Part shown: piece after piece, positions 1 through 6,244 of the stretch | How positions within the stretch are numbered: the first letter of the stretch is position 1 | How the letters are laid out: every line of letters starts with the position of its first letter | DNA from: Planctomycetota bacterium | Lineage (GTDB): Bacteria; Planctomycetota; Brocadiia; Brocadiales; Bathyanammoxibiaceae | Length of the DNA stretch: 18,869 nucleotides | Direction: 5' to 3' | Assembly (NCBI GenBank): GCA_030623665.1 | Contig: JAUXLO010000002.1 | Location: 1 to 18,869 of the forward strand | Position numbers and translations under genes: made by a program | Notes under the pieces: generated by a model | What the model was told of the DNA's origin: nothing | Database searches by the model: none | The model's input: only the letters and a program-made list of their open reading frames with translations

Positions 1-762
1 ACCCCGGGGCTTATTGGCGCACTGCTCATCGGCCTAACCACTGCAAAGACCCTTTCATGGCTCTTAAAGACGCCCCTGATAGCGGTTAATCACCTCCATG
101 CCCACATCCTCGCCAGCGGGTTGGAATATGGAAAAAACCTCCACTTCCCAACTATAAGCTTTGTGATATCCGGGGGGCATACCAGCCTATTCCTCAGCCG
201 AAGTGAAACAGACCACCAGCCCCTGGGCACCACACTGGATGATGCCGCAGGAGAGGCCTTCGACAAGGTTGCAAAACTGTTAGGACTGGGCTACCCTGGG
301 GGTCCGGAGATTGACCGAATCTCCACAAACGGCAACCCCGCCTCCGTCCCATTCCCGCGTTCGTACCTGGAACCCGGGTCACTGGATTTCAGCTTTAGCG
401 GCCTGAAAACAGCCGTGCTGTACCACTATCAGGGTCTCCGGAAGCGCAAGGGCGCATTAAGCCCGCAAGAGACCGCCGACATAGCCGCCAGTTTTCAGGA
501 GGCCATCGTGGACGTCCTGGTGGATAAGACCCTTCTTGCACTGAAGAGGCATCGAGTCAACGGGGTCATCCTTGGAGGCGGCGTGGCCTGTAACTCCAGG
601 CTACGAAAGAGATTTTCCCAGGCCTTAGAAGAAATCTCCATCGAGCTCCACTGCCCTTCACCTGTATTGTGTACAGACAACGCTGCCATGGTAGCCGGTC
701 TGGGTTATTATAAATACGCCGAGAGAAACTTTTCTACCTTAGAGGTTGAAGCGGTCGCATAA
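1..762 (+). CDS. tsaD: tRNA N6-adenosine threonylcarbamoyltransferase, 5' partial
   Basis: TsaD transfers the threonylcarbamoyl group from threonylcarbamoyl-AMP to A37 of tRNAs reading ANN codons, giving t6A, in the cytoplasm with TsaB/TsaE in bacteria. The frame is open from base 1, so the start lies outside the window; about 253 residues remain of a family usually near 335. The visible part begins with PGLIGALLIGL and the metal-binding HxxxH (NHLHAH, His codons at 91-93 and 103-105). It continues with SGGHTSL, DDAAGEAFDKVAKLLGLGYPGG, FSFSGLKTA, GGVACNSRLR and the C-terminal metal-ligand Asp in CTDNAAM. These are the ASKHA-fold hallmarks of the Kae1/TsaD family and all are intact. The short C-terminal tail after the last conserved block is normal. 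larB follows closely on the same strand. Identity is secure; only the 5' end is missing. Confidence 0.96.
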   Translation, partial: TPGLIGALLIGLTTAKTLSWLLKTPLIAVNHLHAHILASGLEYGKNLHFPTISFVISGGHTSLFLSRSETDHQPLGTTLDDAAGEAFDKVAKLLGLGYPGGPEIDRISTNGNPASVPFPRSYLEPGSLDFSFSGLKTAVLYHYQGLRKRKGALSPQETADIAASFQEAIVDVLVDKTLLALKRHRVNGVILGGGVACNSRLRKRFSQALEEISIELHCPSPVLCTDNAAMVAGLGYYKYAERNFSTLEVEAVA

Positions 763-787
763 GCCGGACAACGTACCATTTAACAAT

Positions 788-1549
788 ATGGATATAAACC
801 TTATCAAAAAGATACTCGCGAAGGTCCGGGATGGAAGATACTCTATGGAAGAGGCCATCGAGCATCTTAAGGACCTCCCTTATAAGGACGTGGGTTTTGC
901 AAAGGTTGACAGCCACAGGGCACTGCGCCGGGGCTTTCCGGAGGTCATATTCTGCCAGGGGAAGACGCCGGAACAGGTTGTAACAATAGCCCGAGAGATT
1001 GTGAGGGACGAAACCGACCTCCTGGCCACCAGGGCGGGTCCGGACATCTACCAGGCAATGGTCAAAAAATTTCCGAAGGCCCAGTATAACGAGACGGCCA
1101 AGACCATCACAATAACAAGGAAGACGCGGCGCAAGACACAGAAGGGGCTGATACTGGTGATTACCGCGGGGACACTTGACATACCGGTGGCGGAAGAGGC
1201 AAGGGTCACGGCGGAATTAATGGGCAACAAGGTGGAGACGCTTTATGACGCAGGTGTTGCCGGCATACACAGGCTCCTAAGACATCGGAAGTTATTATCA
1301 CAGGCCAACGTAATCGTAGTAGTAGCCGGTATGGAAGGTGCACTGCCCGGGGTAGTAAGCGGGTTAGTAGACTGCCCGGTGATTGGTGTACCAACCAGCG
1401 TAGGCTATGGCGCAAGCTTTGGCGGCATATCACCGCTCCTCACCATGCTAAATACCTGCTCCGAAGGGGTAGCGGTTGTAAACATAGATAACGGCTTTGG
1501 TGCCGGCTACACAGCCTCGCTCATAAATAAGACACACACCAAGAGATAG
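788..1549 (+). CDS. larB: Pyridinium-3,5-biscarboxylic acid mononucleotide synthase LarB
   Basis: LarB carboxylates the pyridinium ring of nicotinic acid adenine dinucleotide and hydrolyses it, the first step to the nickel-pincer nucleotide cofactor of lactate racemase-type enzymes. The 253-residue protein has the family N-terminus (GFAKVDSHRALRRGFPEVIF, then GKTPEQ at 59-63). A PurE/AIR-carboxylase-like C-terminal domain follows, with GTLDIPVAEEA at 128-138, DAGVAGIHRLL, VVVAGMEGALPGVVSGLVDCP, PTSVGYGASFGG and NIDNGFGAG. I chose ATG 788 because homology begins there. An in-frame TTG at 746 would add 14 unconserved residues and overlap tsaD by 17 bases. No strong ribosome-binding site precedes either. 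It lies 25 bases after tsaD, probably cotranscribed. No larA, larC or larE is visible, so the enzyme served by the cofactor is unknown from this window. Confidence 0.93.
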   Translation: MDINLIKKILAKVRDGRYSMEEAIEHLKDLPYKDVGFAKVDSHRALRRGFPEVIFCQGKTPEQVVTIAREIVRDETDLLATRAGPDIYQAMVKKFPKAQYNETAKTITITRKTRRKTQKGLILVITAGTLDIPVAEEARVTAELMGNKVETLYDAGVAGIHRLLRHRKLLSQANVIVVVAGMEGALPGVVSGLVDCPVIGVPTSVGYGASFGGISPLLTMLNTCSEGVAVVNIDNGFGAGYTASLINKTHTKR

Positions 1550-1556
1550 ACATATA

Positions 1557-1583
1557 GGCAATTGTCGGGAGATGAGCATTGCC
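1557..1583. terminator. Possible hairpin between convergent genes
   Basis: A 6-base inverted repeat, GGCAAT at 1557-1562 and ATTGCC at 1578-1583, encloses a 15-base loop in the 53-base gap between the converging larB and MBL/rhodanese genes. There is no clear T tract on either side, so a terminator role is inferred mainly from position. Confidence 0.25.
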
Positions 1584-1602
1584 GCCCCTCTTGTCAAAGT
1601 CT

Positions 1603-2700
1603 TTAGAAACTCTCAGCCTTGCGCCAGGCGCTCATACCGCCGGAAAGTACGTATACATGCCCAAAACCTGCCTGCATCAATATCTGCGCAGCCGTATGGG
1701 CGCGTCCGCCCGTGTGGCATATAGCAACAATATGCTTATCCCTGTGGCCCTCAAGTTCCGGCAGACGACCGCTCAGACTGCCGACGGGGATGTGCTTTAT
1801 TCCGGCCAGATGGCCGAGTTCGCCCTCCAGTTCATCCGGCTCACGCACGTCCAGCAGGAGCAGGTTGTTGGCCAGGTTTAGCCGTCGCCTGAGCTCTGCC
1901 ACGGATATACGGACAACCCTCTGGTCGTTAATACCGTAGGCCTGCGTATTTTGCACCTCGCATGCCGGGGTGTCAACGGGAACCCACGCCGACTTCGGGT
2001 CGCGAGCGCACACATAGTTCACCTTCAGAATCTCTTTCATCCAATCCGCAGGACCAAACTTAAGACCCTCAAGGTGCTTAATGTAGTCTTCCTCTGTCCG
2101 TAACTTTAGAATGGGGTTGCGTATCTTCTGTTCCCCCAGGCTGGAGGGCTGACGGTCGTGGTATTCGTGCGCAGGGTAAACGATAAGATGGTCCGGCAAT
2201 TTAAGGATTTGTTGCAGGCTTTCCCAATGCTCCTTTGGGTTTCCGCCCGAGAGGTCATCACGTCCCGCCCCTCCATCATCGAGAAACAACGTATCACCTG
2301 TCAGGATGCGGTCAGGAAATACCAGGCTTATAGAATCCTTGGTATGGCCGGGGGTGTGCATCACCTCCAGCGGGATCGCTCCAAGGTGATATATGAACCC
2401 GTCCAACACCCTGTACGTGACACATCGCGGCGGCGCCGTAGCGTGCATGACGTACTCGCATCCCGTTTGGTCCTTAAGGGCCGCAGCACCCGAAATATGG
2501 TCTGCGTGTGTGTGCGTGTCAATGGCGTAGGTGAGTCTAAGCCTCTCCCTATCTAACAAATCAAGGTACTCACCCACATGCTCCAGCAAAGGGTCTATAA
2601 TAACGACCTCATTCGCACCCTCCGTACCCACGAGATACGTACGGCAGGCGTGAGGGTTCAATTGACGGAATATTATGCCCATCTCCACCCCACTATGCAT
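1603..2700 (-). CDS. Metallo-beta-lactamase / rhodanese fusion (persulfide dioxygenase-like)
   Basis: The 365-residue protein joins an ETHE1-like metallo-beta-lactamase domain (about 8-235) to a C-terminal rhodanese domain (about 262-362). The first has HTHADH at 63-68, PGH with His119, GDT with Asp136 and YPAHEY with His178: the metal ligands of glyoxalase II/persulfide dioxygenase enzymes. The second keeps the catalytic cysteine, Cys328, in the loop CHTGGRA, and ends with the usual LSGGMSAWR. Known fusions of this kind oxidise glutathione persulfide to sulfite and transfer sulfane sulfur to thiols, so a role in sulfide/persulfide detoxification is likely but inferred. The start may be 2700 or the in-frame ATG at 2682; homology fits the second as well, and the purine-rich GGGTGGAG directly abuts that ATG. 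It is convergent with larB and divergent from nnrD. No signal peptide is seen. Confidence 0.88.
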   Translation of the reverse strand: MHSGVEMGIIFRQLNPHACRTYLVGTEGANEVVIIDPLLEHVGEYLDLLDRERLRLTYAIDTHTHADHISGAAALKDQTGCEYVMHATAPPRCVTYRVLDGFIYHLGAIPLEVMHTPGHTKDSISLVFPDRILTGDTLFLDDGGAGRDDLSGGNPKEHWESLQQILKLPDHLIVYPAHEYHDRQPSSLGEQKIRNPILKLRTEEDYIKHLEGLKFGPADWMKEILKVNYVCARDPKSAWVPVDTPACEVQNTQAYGINDQRVVRISVAELRRRLNLANNLLLLDVREPDELEGELGHLAGIKHIPVGSLSGRLPELEGHRDKHIVAICHTGGRAHTAAQILMQAGFGHVYVLSGGMSAWRKAESF

Positions 2701-2999
2701 TGCACGATAGTTCGTTTAATAATAGACATGATGCCTTCAGCGCACCCAAAACCACTCAAAGAATTCTCCCTGGCTACTTCACTTGCGTCTTTTTCTTTCA
2801 TCTCTCAAGCCTATACCATACTATCTTCACCAAAACACACGCTTACATGCAGAAGAAAGAAGCATAAACGCTCGTTCGGGTCAATATTTTAAAACAAAAC
2901 AATCGCACAGTGCAACATAATTACAAATATTGCCTGTTTACTCCAGTGATATAATCTGCTAGCCTGTTAAAATCGGATACTGATAGACGGGACGACTCC
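2701..2999. other. AT-rich divergent intergenic region
   Basis: This 299-base stretch separates the divergent MBL/rhodanese gene and nnrD. I see no convincing gene in it. On the plus strand it carries the extended -10 element for nnrD. For the minus strand gene no convincing -35/-10 pair was found. A 42-codon minus-strand reading frame (2673-2801) has no supporting features. Confidence 0.6.
2947..2955 (+). promoter_or_regulatory. Extended -10 promoter of nnrD
   Basis: TGATATAAT is a perfect extended -10 element (TGn plus TATAAT at 2950-2955). No good -35 lies 17 bases upstream; the nearest candidate, TTGCCT at 2930-2935, is only 14 bases away, and extended -10 promoters often do without one. 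Transcription would start near 2962, giving a leader of about 38 bases to the nnrD ATG. Confidence 0.5.
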
Positions 3000-3893
3000 A
3001 TGAGACAGATCAGGACCTTACCCCCGCTTCCAAAGCGCAAGGCCGATACCCATAAGGGTACATACGGCCGGGTGCTCGTCATAGCCGGCTCGGCAGGGAT
3101 GACAGGGGCAGCCTGCATGACCAGTAAGGCGGCCTTACGGAGCGGAGCCGGGCTTGTGACGCTGGGCATACCAGAAAGCCTTAATCCGATAGTTGCCTCA
3201 AAGCTAACCTGCACTATAACGAAACCACTGCCGGAGACTAAGGAACAAACCCTTTCTTACAAGGCAAGGCACGAGATTATCGAAATGAGCCAAAGGGCAC
3301 AGGCAGTCGCCCTGGGCCCTGGCCTCTCTCAGAATCCCGACACAAAGAGACTGGTGCTCTGGCTCCTGGAAAATCTAGGCGGGCATCTGGTAGTAGACGC
3401 CGACGGGCTTAATGCGCTGGCAGAGGAACCGAGTATACTAAATAAGGCAAAGGCCGATATAATCCTCACCCCTCACCCCGGTGAGATGGATCGCCTCATG
3501 GGTTCTGGCCAAACTAGTTCAAGCCGTGTACGCAAACACGGCCAGCGTGTAAAGGTGGTAACCGAATTTGTAAAAAAACACCCCAATGTCACCCTCGTCC
3601 TCAAGGGGCACAGGAGTCTTGTAGCCCATAATGACAGGCTTTATGTGTGCACAACGGGCAACCCGGGTATGGCATCGGCAGGTACGGGTGACGTATTAAC
3701 CGGTCTCATCGCAGGTCTGTGGGCCCAGGGATGGGCCTCTGCCTTTGAAGCCGCCGGGCTGGGGGTATATCTCCACGGACTGGCGGGAGATATGGCACGC
3801 GACGTTGCTGGGGAATGCTCGCTGATAGCCACAGACATCCTTGACACCCTGCCAAGGGCCTTTGTTGCTTATGGAAAAAAGTCCCACGCATAA
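3000..3893 (+). CDS. nnrD: ADP-dependent (S)-NAD(P)H-hydrate dehydratase
   Basis: NnrD dehydrates the S form of damaged NADHX/NADPHX using ADP, restoring NAD(P)H in the cytoplasm. The 297-residue ribokinase-like protein shows HKGTYGRVLVIAGSAGMTGA near residues 18-37, ALRSGAGLVTLG at 45-56, GPGLSQN at 107-112, DADGLNAL at 133-140, LTPHPGEMDRL at 156-166, LKGHRSLV at 201-208 and the catalytic AGTGD at 227-231 in TTGNPGMASAGTGD. All core motifs are present. Length matches the dehydratase domain alone; the NnrE epimerase domain, often fused at the N-terminus in bacteria, is absent here and must be encoded elsewhere if present. ATG 3000 is the only start that fits the conserved N-terminus, although the upstream Shine-Dalgarno match is weak. 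It has its own extended -10 promoter. Confidence 0.93.
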   Translation: MRQIRTLPPLPKRKADTHKGTYGRVLVIAGSAGMTGAACMTSKAALRSGAGLVTLGIPESLNPIVASKLTCTITKPLPETKEQTLSYKARHEIIEMSQRAQAVALGPGLSQNPDTKRLVLWLLENLGGHLVVDADGLNALAEEPSILNKAKADIILTPHPGEMDRLMGSGQTSSSRVRKHGQRVKVVTEFVKKHPNVTLVLKGHRSLVAHNDRLYVCTTGNPGMASAGTGDVLTGLIAGLWAQGWASAFEAAGLGVYLHGLAGDMARDVAGECSLIATDILDTLPRAFVAYGKKSHA

Positions 3894-3920
3894 TCAAGCC
3901 ATTCCAGAACATTAAATCCT

Positions 3921-3949
3921 TTGAAAATAACGGTCCTCCGTGGTATCAT
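3921..3949 (+). promoter_or_regulatory. Promoter of the CBS-domain gene
   Basis: TTGAAA (3921-3926) and TATCAT (3944-3949) are separated by exactly 17 bases, and TGG just before the -10 (3941-3943) makes it an extended -10. Each hexamer matches the sigma-70 consensus at 5 of 6 positions. The expected start near 3956 would leave only about 15 bases before ATG 3971 but about 60 before GTG 4016. Confidence 0.6.
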
Positions 3950-4003
3950 ATCACCTATCCTGAAAATTTCATGGCGATTTCCACCCCCAGTCTTGGAACA
4001 AAA

Positions 4004-4009
4004 GAGGAG
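4004..4009 (+). promoter_or_regulatory. Ribosome-binding site deciding the CBS gene start
   Basis: GAGGAG lies 6 bases upstream of GTG 4016, a near-ideal Shine-Dalgarno site. The alternative ATG at 3971 has none. Confidence 0.65.
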
Positions 4010-4015
4010 CTTCCT

Positions 4016-4489
4016 GTGAAAGTAAAGAAATGTTCAATAAAAGACGCTGTGTTCTTAAGTCCTGAGGATGGATTGTACAAGGCAACCTCGACATTTATGT
4101 CTCACCGGATATGGGCTGCACCCGTGGTAGATGAAGAGATGCACGTGGTTGGCATTCTTTCTATCATGGATATCCTTGGCACCTTCAGCCCGGACTTCCT
4201 GCCTATGCTTAGCAACGTCGACTTCATAAAGGATTACGGCGCACTGGATCTCAGCATAAAAGACGTAAAGGAACTGACTAAATTAAAGGTTTCGGACATA
4301 ATGAGCAAGAACGTCGTCACGATAGACGAAGAAGGCGACATAATGGTCGGCATATCGCTTATGAAGAAACACACCATTCATACCCTCCCCGTTCTCAGAG
4401 ACGGTAAGCTTGTGGGAATTGTCACATCAGTAGACATCTGCCGGAGGTTCCTCGAGGTATGGGAAGGTAAGACCAAGGGTGAAGGGTAA
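4016..4489 (+). CDS. Tandem CBS-domain protein
   Basis: This small cytoplasmic protein consists almost wholly of two CBS domains, which as a pair usually bind adenosine nucleotides and regulate a partner protein. From GTG 4016 it has 157 residues. CBS1 spans about 8-57 (HRIWAAPVVDEEMHVVGILS, then MDIL) and CBS2 about 92-145 (VSDIMSKNVVTIDE, HTIHTLPVLRDGKLVGIVTS, then VDICRRF). A linker of about 35 residues separates them. An in-frame ATG at 3971 would add 15 residues but lacks a ribosome-binding site and sits almost at the predicted transcription start, so GTG is preferred. No effector domain is fused, so the target is unknown. The PLD-fold gene follows after 23 bases and may be cotranscribed. 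Domain call is secure; function is not known. Confidence 0.85.
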   Translation: MKVKKCSIKDAVFLSPEDGLYKATSTFMSHRIWAAPVVDEEMHVVGILSIMDILGTFSPDFLPMLSNVDFIKDYGALDLSIKDVKELTKLKVSDIMSKNVVTIDEEGDIMVGISLMKKHTIHTLPVLRDGKLVGIVTSVDICRRFLEVWEGKTKGEG

Positions 4490-4512
4490 TCATTTTACGG
4501 CATCCTTTCACC
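4478..4512 (+). repeat. Inverted repeat abutting the PLD-fold gene start
   Basis: GGTGAAGGG (4478-4486) and CCTTTCACC (4504-4512) pair at 8 of 9 positions around a 17-base loop. The structure spans the CBS gene stop codon, and the right arm ends one base before the next ATG. No T tract follows, so it is not a typical terminator; it could affect translation of the second gene. Confidence 0.35.
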
Positions 4513-5541
4513 ATGCTTCTTACCATAAATCCACCAAGGCTTAGACACTTTTTTCTAAAAGTGTTTGTTTCCTGCCTCATCTCCACTACCAGTTATGGAG
4601 AGATGAATGTAACATTCTCTCCCGACAGCGACATACAAAAACTTCTCATTGACAGCATTGCCGGTTGCAGCAGCCACATAGACCTGGCCATTTCCAACCT
4701 GGGCTCAGGCGAGCTTATTCAGACCCTCACGGATGCAAGGGGTCGCGGGGTGGAGATAAGGATGGTCATAGACTATCAATCCACGCGCCCCAAATCCCCA
4801 CTGGTTACTCATCTAAAAGAGGAGGGGCTTCAGGTAAGGGCGCTTAAGGGTAAGGCCGGCGGACAGATGAACAACAACTTTGCCATTTTTGATGATAAAT
4901 TACTCATAACAGGCACTTACGACTGGACAAACCAGGCCCCGAAGTATAGCTATGAAGACGTTGTTATTACTGATGACCCATCCATCATAGACCTGTACCG
5001 CAGGGAGTTTGAACGTCTGCACGCCGCAGAAGACCACCTGGCCTGGACTGACTCTGAACCAAGACCGACCAAAAGAACCGTAGAACCTGAGGTACAAATA
5101 AGGGCCCCCAAAGGGAAGATCCCTTCCCCTAAGGATATGCCTTTCCCGGAATCAGCACGTGGGGATAGAGAATTTATAGACGTCACCATAGATGAACTTG
5201 ATGCGCTGTTCGGTCCGCAGAGCACCTTGAGCAATAAGGAAAAGGATGCGCGCTGGCAGCAATACGAGGGGAAATACATCCAGTGGAACAATGCCATCAT
5301 TCATAAGGGCCTCTCACATTTCGACTTTTACAAACTCAGGTTAAGCTCTGAGATTGGGGGGGAAGCTGAAGTGGTCGTCACCTTTAAGCCTGAACATCAG
5401 CCGCTGTTGTCGCTGCTAAGAGAGGGTGACGTCATCGCTTACACAGCAAGGCTTGATAAAAGAAAGGGCTTGGGGATGCTCTACAGACTCGATGACGGAG
5501 ATATCCTGGGGAGGCTGATAAAAAAGGCCCCAGAGCAATAA
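4513..5541 (+). CDS. Secreted PLD-fold protein with altered HKD motif and OB-like C-terminus
   Basis: The 342-residue protein has a probable Sec signal peptide (about 1-29: basic LRHF start, hydrophobic core, cut near SYG). A single phospholipase-D fold spans about 32-172. The HxKx4D motif region reads MNNNFAIFDDKLLITGTYDWTN: Asn120 and Asn122 stand where His and Lys are expected, with Asp127 and the following GTYDWT kept. Catalysis by the usual histidine mechanism is therefore unlikely. A proline-rich linker (about 173-215) leads to a C-terminal region (about 248-340, starting WQQYEGKYIQWNNAI and containing LREGDVIAYTARL) that looks like an OB-fold, possibly nucleic-acid or ligand binding; this is inference from pattern only. 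It follows the CBS gene by 23 bases and ends inside a terminator hairpin. No Shine-Dalgarno is evident. Function unknown; nuclease or cardiolipin-synthase activity should not be assumed. Confidence 0.75.
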   Translation: MLLTINPPRLRHFFLKVFVSCLISTTSYGEMNVTFSPDSDIQKLLIDSIAGCSSHIDLAISNLGSGELIQTLTDARGRGVEIRMVIDYQSTRPKSPLVTHLKEEGLQVRALKGKAGGQMNNNFAIFDDKLLITGTYDWTNQAPKYSYEDVVITDDPSIIDLYRREFERLHAAEDHLAWTDSEPRPTKRTVEPEVQIRAPKGKIPSPKDMPFPESARGDREFIDVTIDELDALFGPQSTLSNKEKDARWQQYEGKYIQWNNAIIHKGLSHFDFYKLRLSSEIGGEAEVVVTFKPEHQPLLSLLREGDVIAYTARLDKRKGLGMLYRLDDGDILGRLIKKAPEQ

Positions 5542-5556
5542 CCCTGGAGCCTTTTT
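5521..5556. terminator. Bidirectional intrinsic terminator
   Basis: Arms 5521-5533 and 5544-5556 pair at 12 of 13 positions (one C-A mismatch) around a 10-base loop. The outer five pairs are A-T, so the right arm gives a T5 tract for plus-strand transcripts and the left arm gives one for minus-strand transcripts. It overlaps the stop of the PLD-fold gene and lies 26 bases beyond the stop of the converging small secreted-protein gene, serving both. Confidence 0.7.
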
Positions 5557-5581
5557 AGACCGACTTATTTTATTTCAAGAC

Positions 5582-5932
5582 TTAATCCCAGACAGACTCT
5601 ATCTTCTGGAACAGCTCAAGAACGAGAAAGCGCTTCTCACCTCTCAAGACTACGTCCTGACACTTCTCACCGCTCCTTCCACCCCACTCACCCTTGGCAC
5701 ACACTGTGTAATCTCCGGGAGGAAGGGTAAAGGTAGCACAGCCATTGTCCAACGTGGACTCTTCCCTGTCTCCTACAGTAACAGTCGCATTCGGTATAGG
5801 GGCATTGCCCAGAGCAATAACAATTACGTCAAAAGATATCGACTGTTCTTCTTCATCAGCTATGGCTATGCTGCCAAAACTTAATGCCATCACGAAGGCG
5901 GCACAGACGGCGAATATTGAAAGTCTTTTCAT
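5582..5932 (-). CDS. Small secreted protein with carboxypeptidase-regulatory-like (Ig-type) domain
   Basis: This 116-residue protein starts with a clear Sec signal peptide: basic MKR, a hydrophobic core at about 5-20, and a likely cut after SIAIA at residue 25, before an acidic DEEE. The mature part of about 90 residues has the pattern of a carboxypeptidase-regulatory-like/transthyretin-type beta sandwich (APIPNATVTVGDREESTLDN, then ATFTLPPGDYTVCAKG). Three cysteines (65, 78, 91) remain in the mature chain, so one disulfide is possible. Such domains are usually structural or adhesive in the periplasm or on the surface; no enzymatic motif is seen. ATG 5932 is preceded by AGAGGG (5938-5943, 5-base spacing) and AGGAG (5944-5948). 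It lies downstream of guaB on the same strand but has its own promoter near 6081-6108. Role unknown. Confidence 0.75.
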   Translation of the reverse strand: MKRLSIFAVCAAFVMALSFGSIAIADEEEQSISFDVIVIALGNAPIPNATVTVGDREESTLDNGCATFTLPPGDYTVCAKGEWGGRSGEKCQDVVLRGEKRFLVLELFQKIESVWD

Positions 5933-6076
5933 TCTAACCCTCTCTCCTTTCTCTAAGATACCTCTCCCCTAACTTTTTAAAAAGAGTTCGTCCCTTGAAA
6001 TCGGATTTAATCTACCCGCCCTTTGTCAATGACGGGCTAATTGATTATTATAAGGCCCCAGAAGAACCAAAAGGAC

Positions 6077-6085
6077 TGATATAAT
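6077..6085 (+). promoter_or_regulatory. Plus-strand extended -10 pointing into the guaB 3' end
   Basis: TGATATAAT is a perfect extended -10 with no good -35 and no plus-strand gene downstream. It overlaps the -10 of the minus-strand promoter. If active it would make an antisense RNA to the end of guaB; the sequence may simply be incidental AT richness. Confidence 0.25.
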
Positions 6086-6108
6086 ACGGAATTAGTTCTG
6101 ATTGTCAA
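6081..6108 (-). promoter_or_regulatory. Promoter of the small secreted-protein gene
   Basis: On the minus strand, TTGACA (complement of 6103-6108) is a perfect -35. It is followed after 16 bases by TATTAT (complement of 6081-6086). Predicted transcription start near 6074 gives a leader of about 140 bases before the ATG at 5932. Confidence 0.55.
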
Positions 6109-6244
6109 CAAAAAAGTTAGGCCATCGCCCGCCAAACGAGGGTCGCCACCACCCCGGACATCCCGTTTACCGGAATTAACTCCCTTACTGTAAGCGCAGT
6201 AGAGATAGTCACATAGGACCTTCGATACATTTCTTATGAAAATA

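Larger units (their letters stand above)
5933..6244. other. Intergenic region between guaB and the small secreted-protein gene
   Basis: This 312-base gap holds the promoter of the small secreted-protein gene (6081-6108) and, next to it, a plus-strand extended -10 (6077-6085). The leader of the secreted-protein transcript would be about 140 bases; it contains a weak CCCG/CGGG hairpin but no riboswitch I recognise. No clear guaB terminator is visible. Short reading frames (for example a 29-codon one at 5995-6084) have no support. Confidence 0.55.

Noticed and set aside
746..787. TTG start for larB overlapping tsaD
   Set aside because: The 14 added residues are not part of the family N-terminus, and ATG 788 fits homology.
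2673..2801. 42-codon minus-strand frame upstream of the MBL/rhodanese gene
   Set aside because: No convincing ribosome-binding site, promoter or homology, and it overlaps the start of the next gene in another frame.
5995..6084. 29-codon plus-strand frame starting with TTG in the gap after guaB
   Set aside because: The composition looks protein-like, but it has no Shine-Dalgarno site, no neighbouring remnant and is too short to judge.
6121..6150. GC-rich stretch followed on the minus strand by a T6 run as a guaB terminator
   Set aside because: The possible stem is only about three pairs before the T run, too weak to call.
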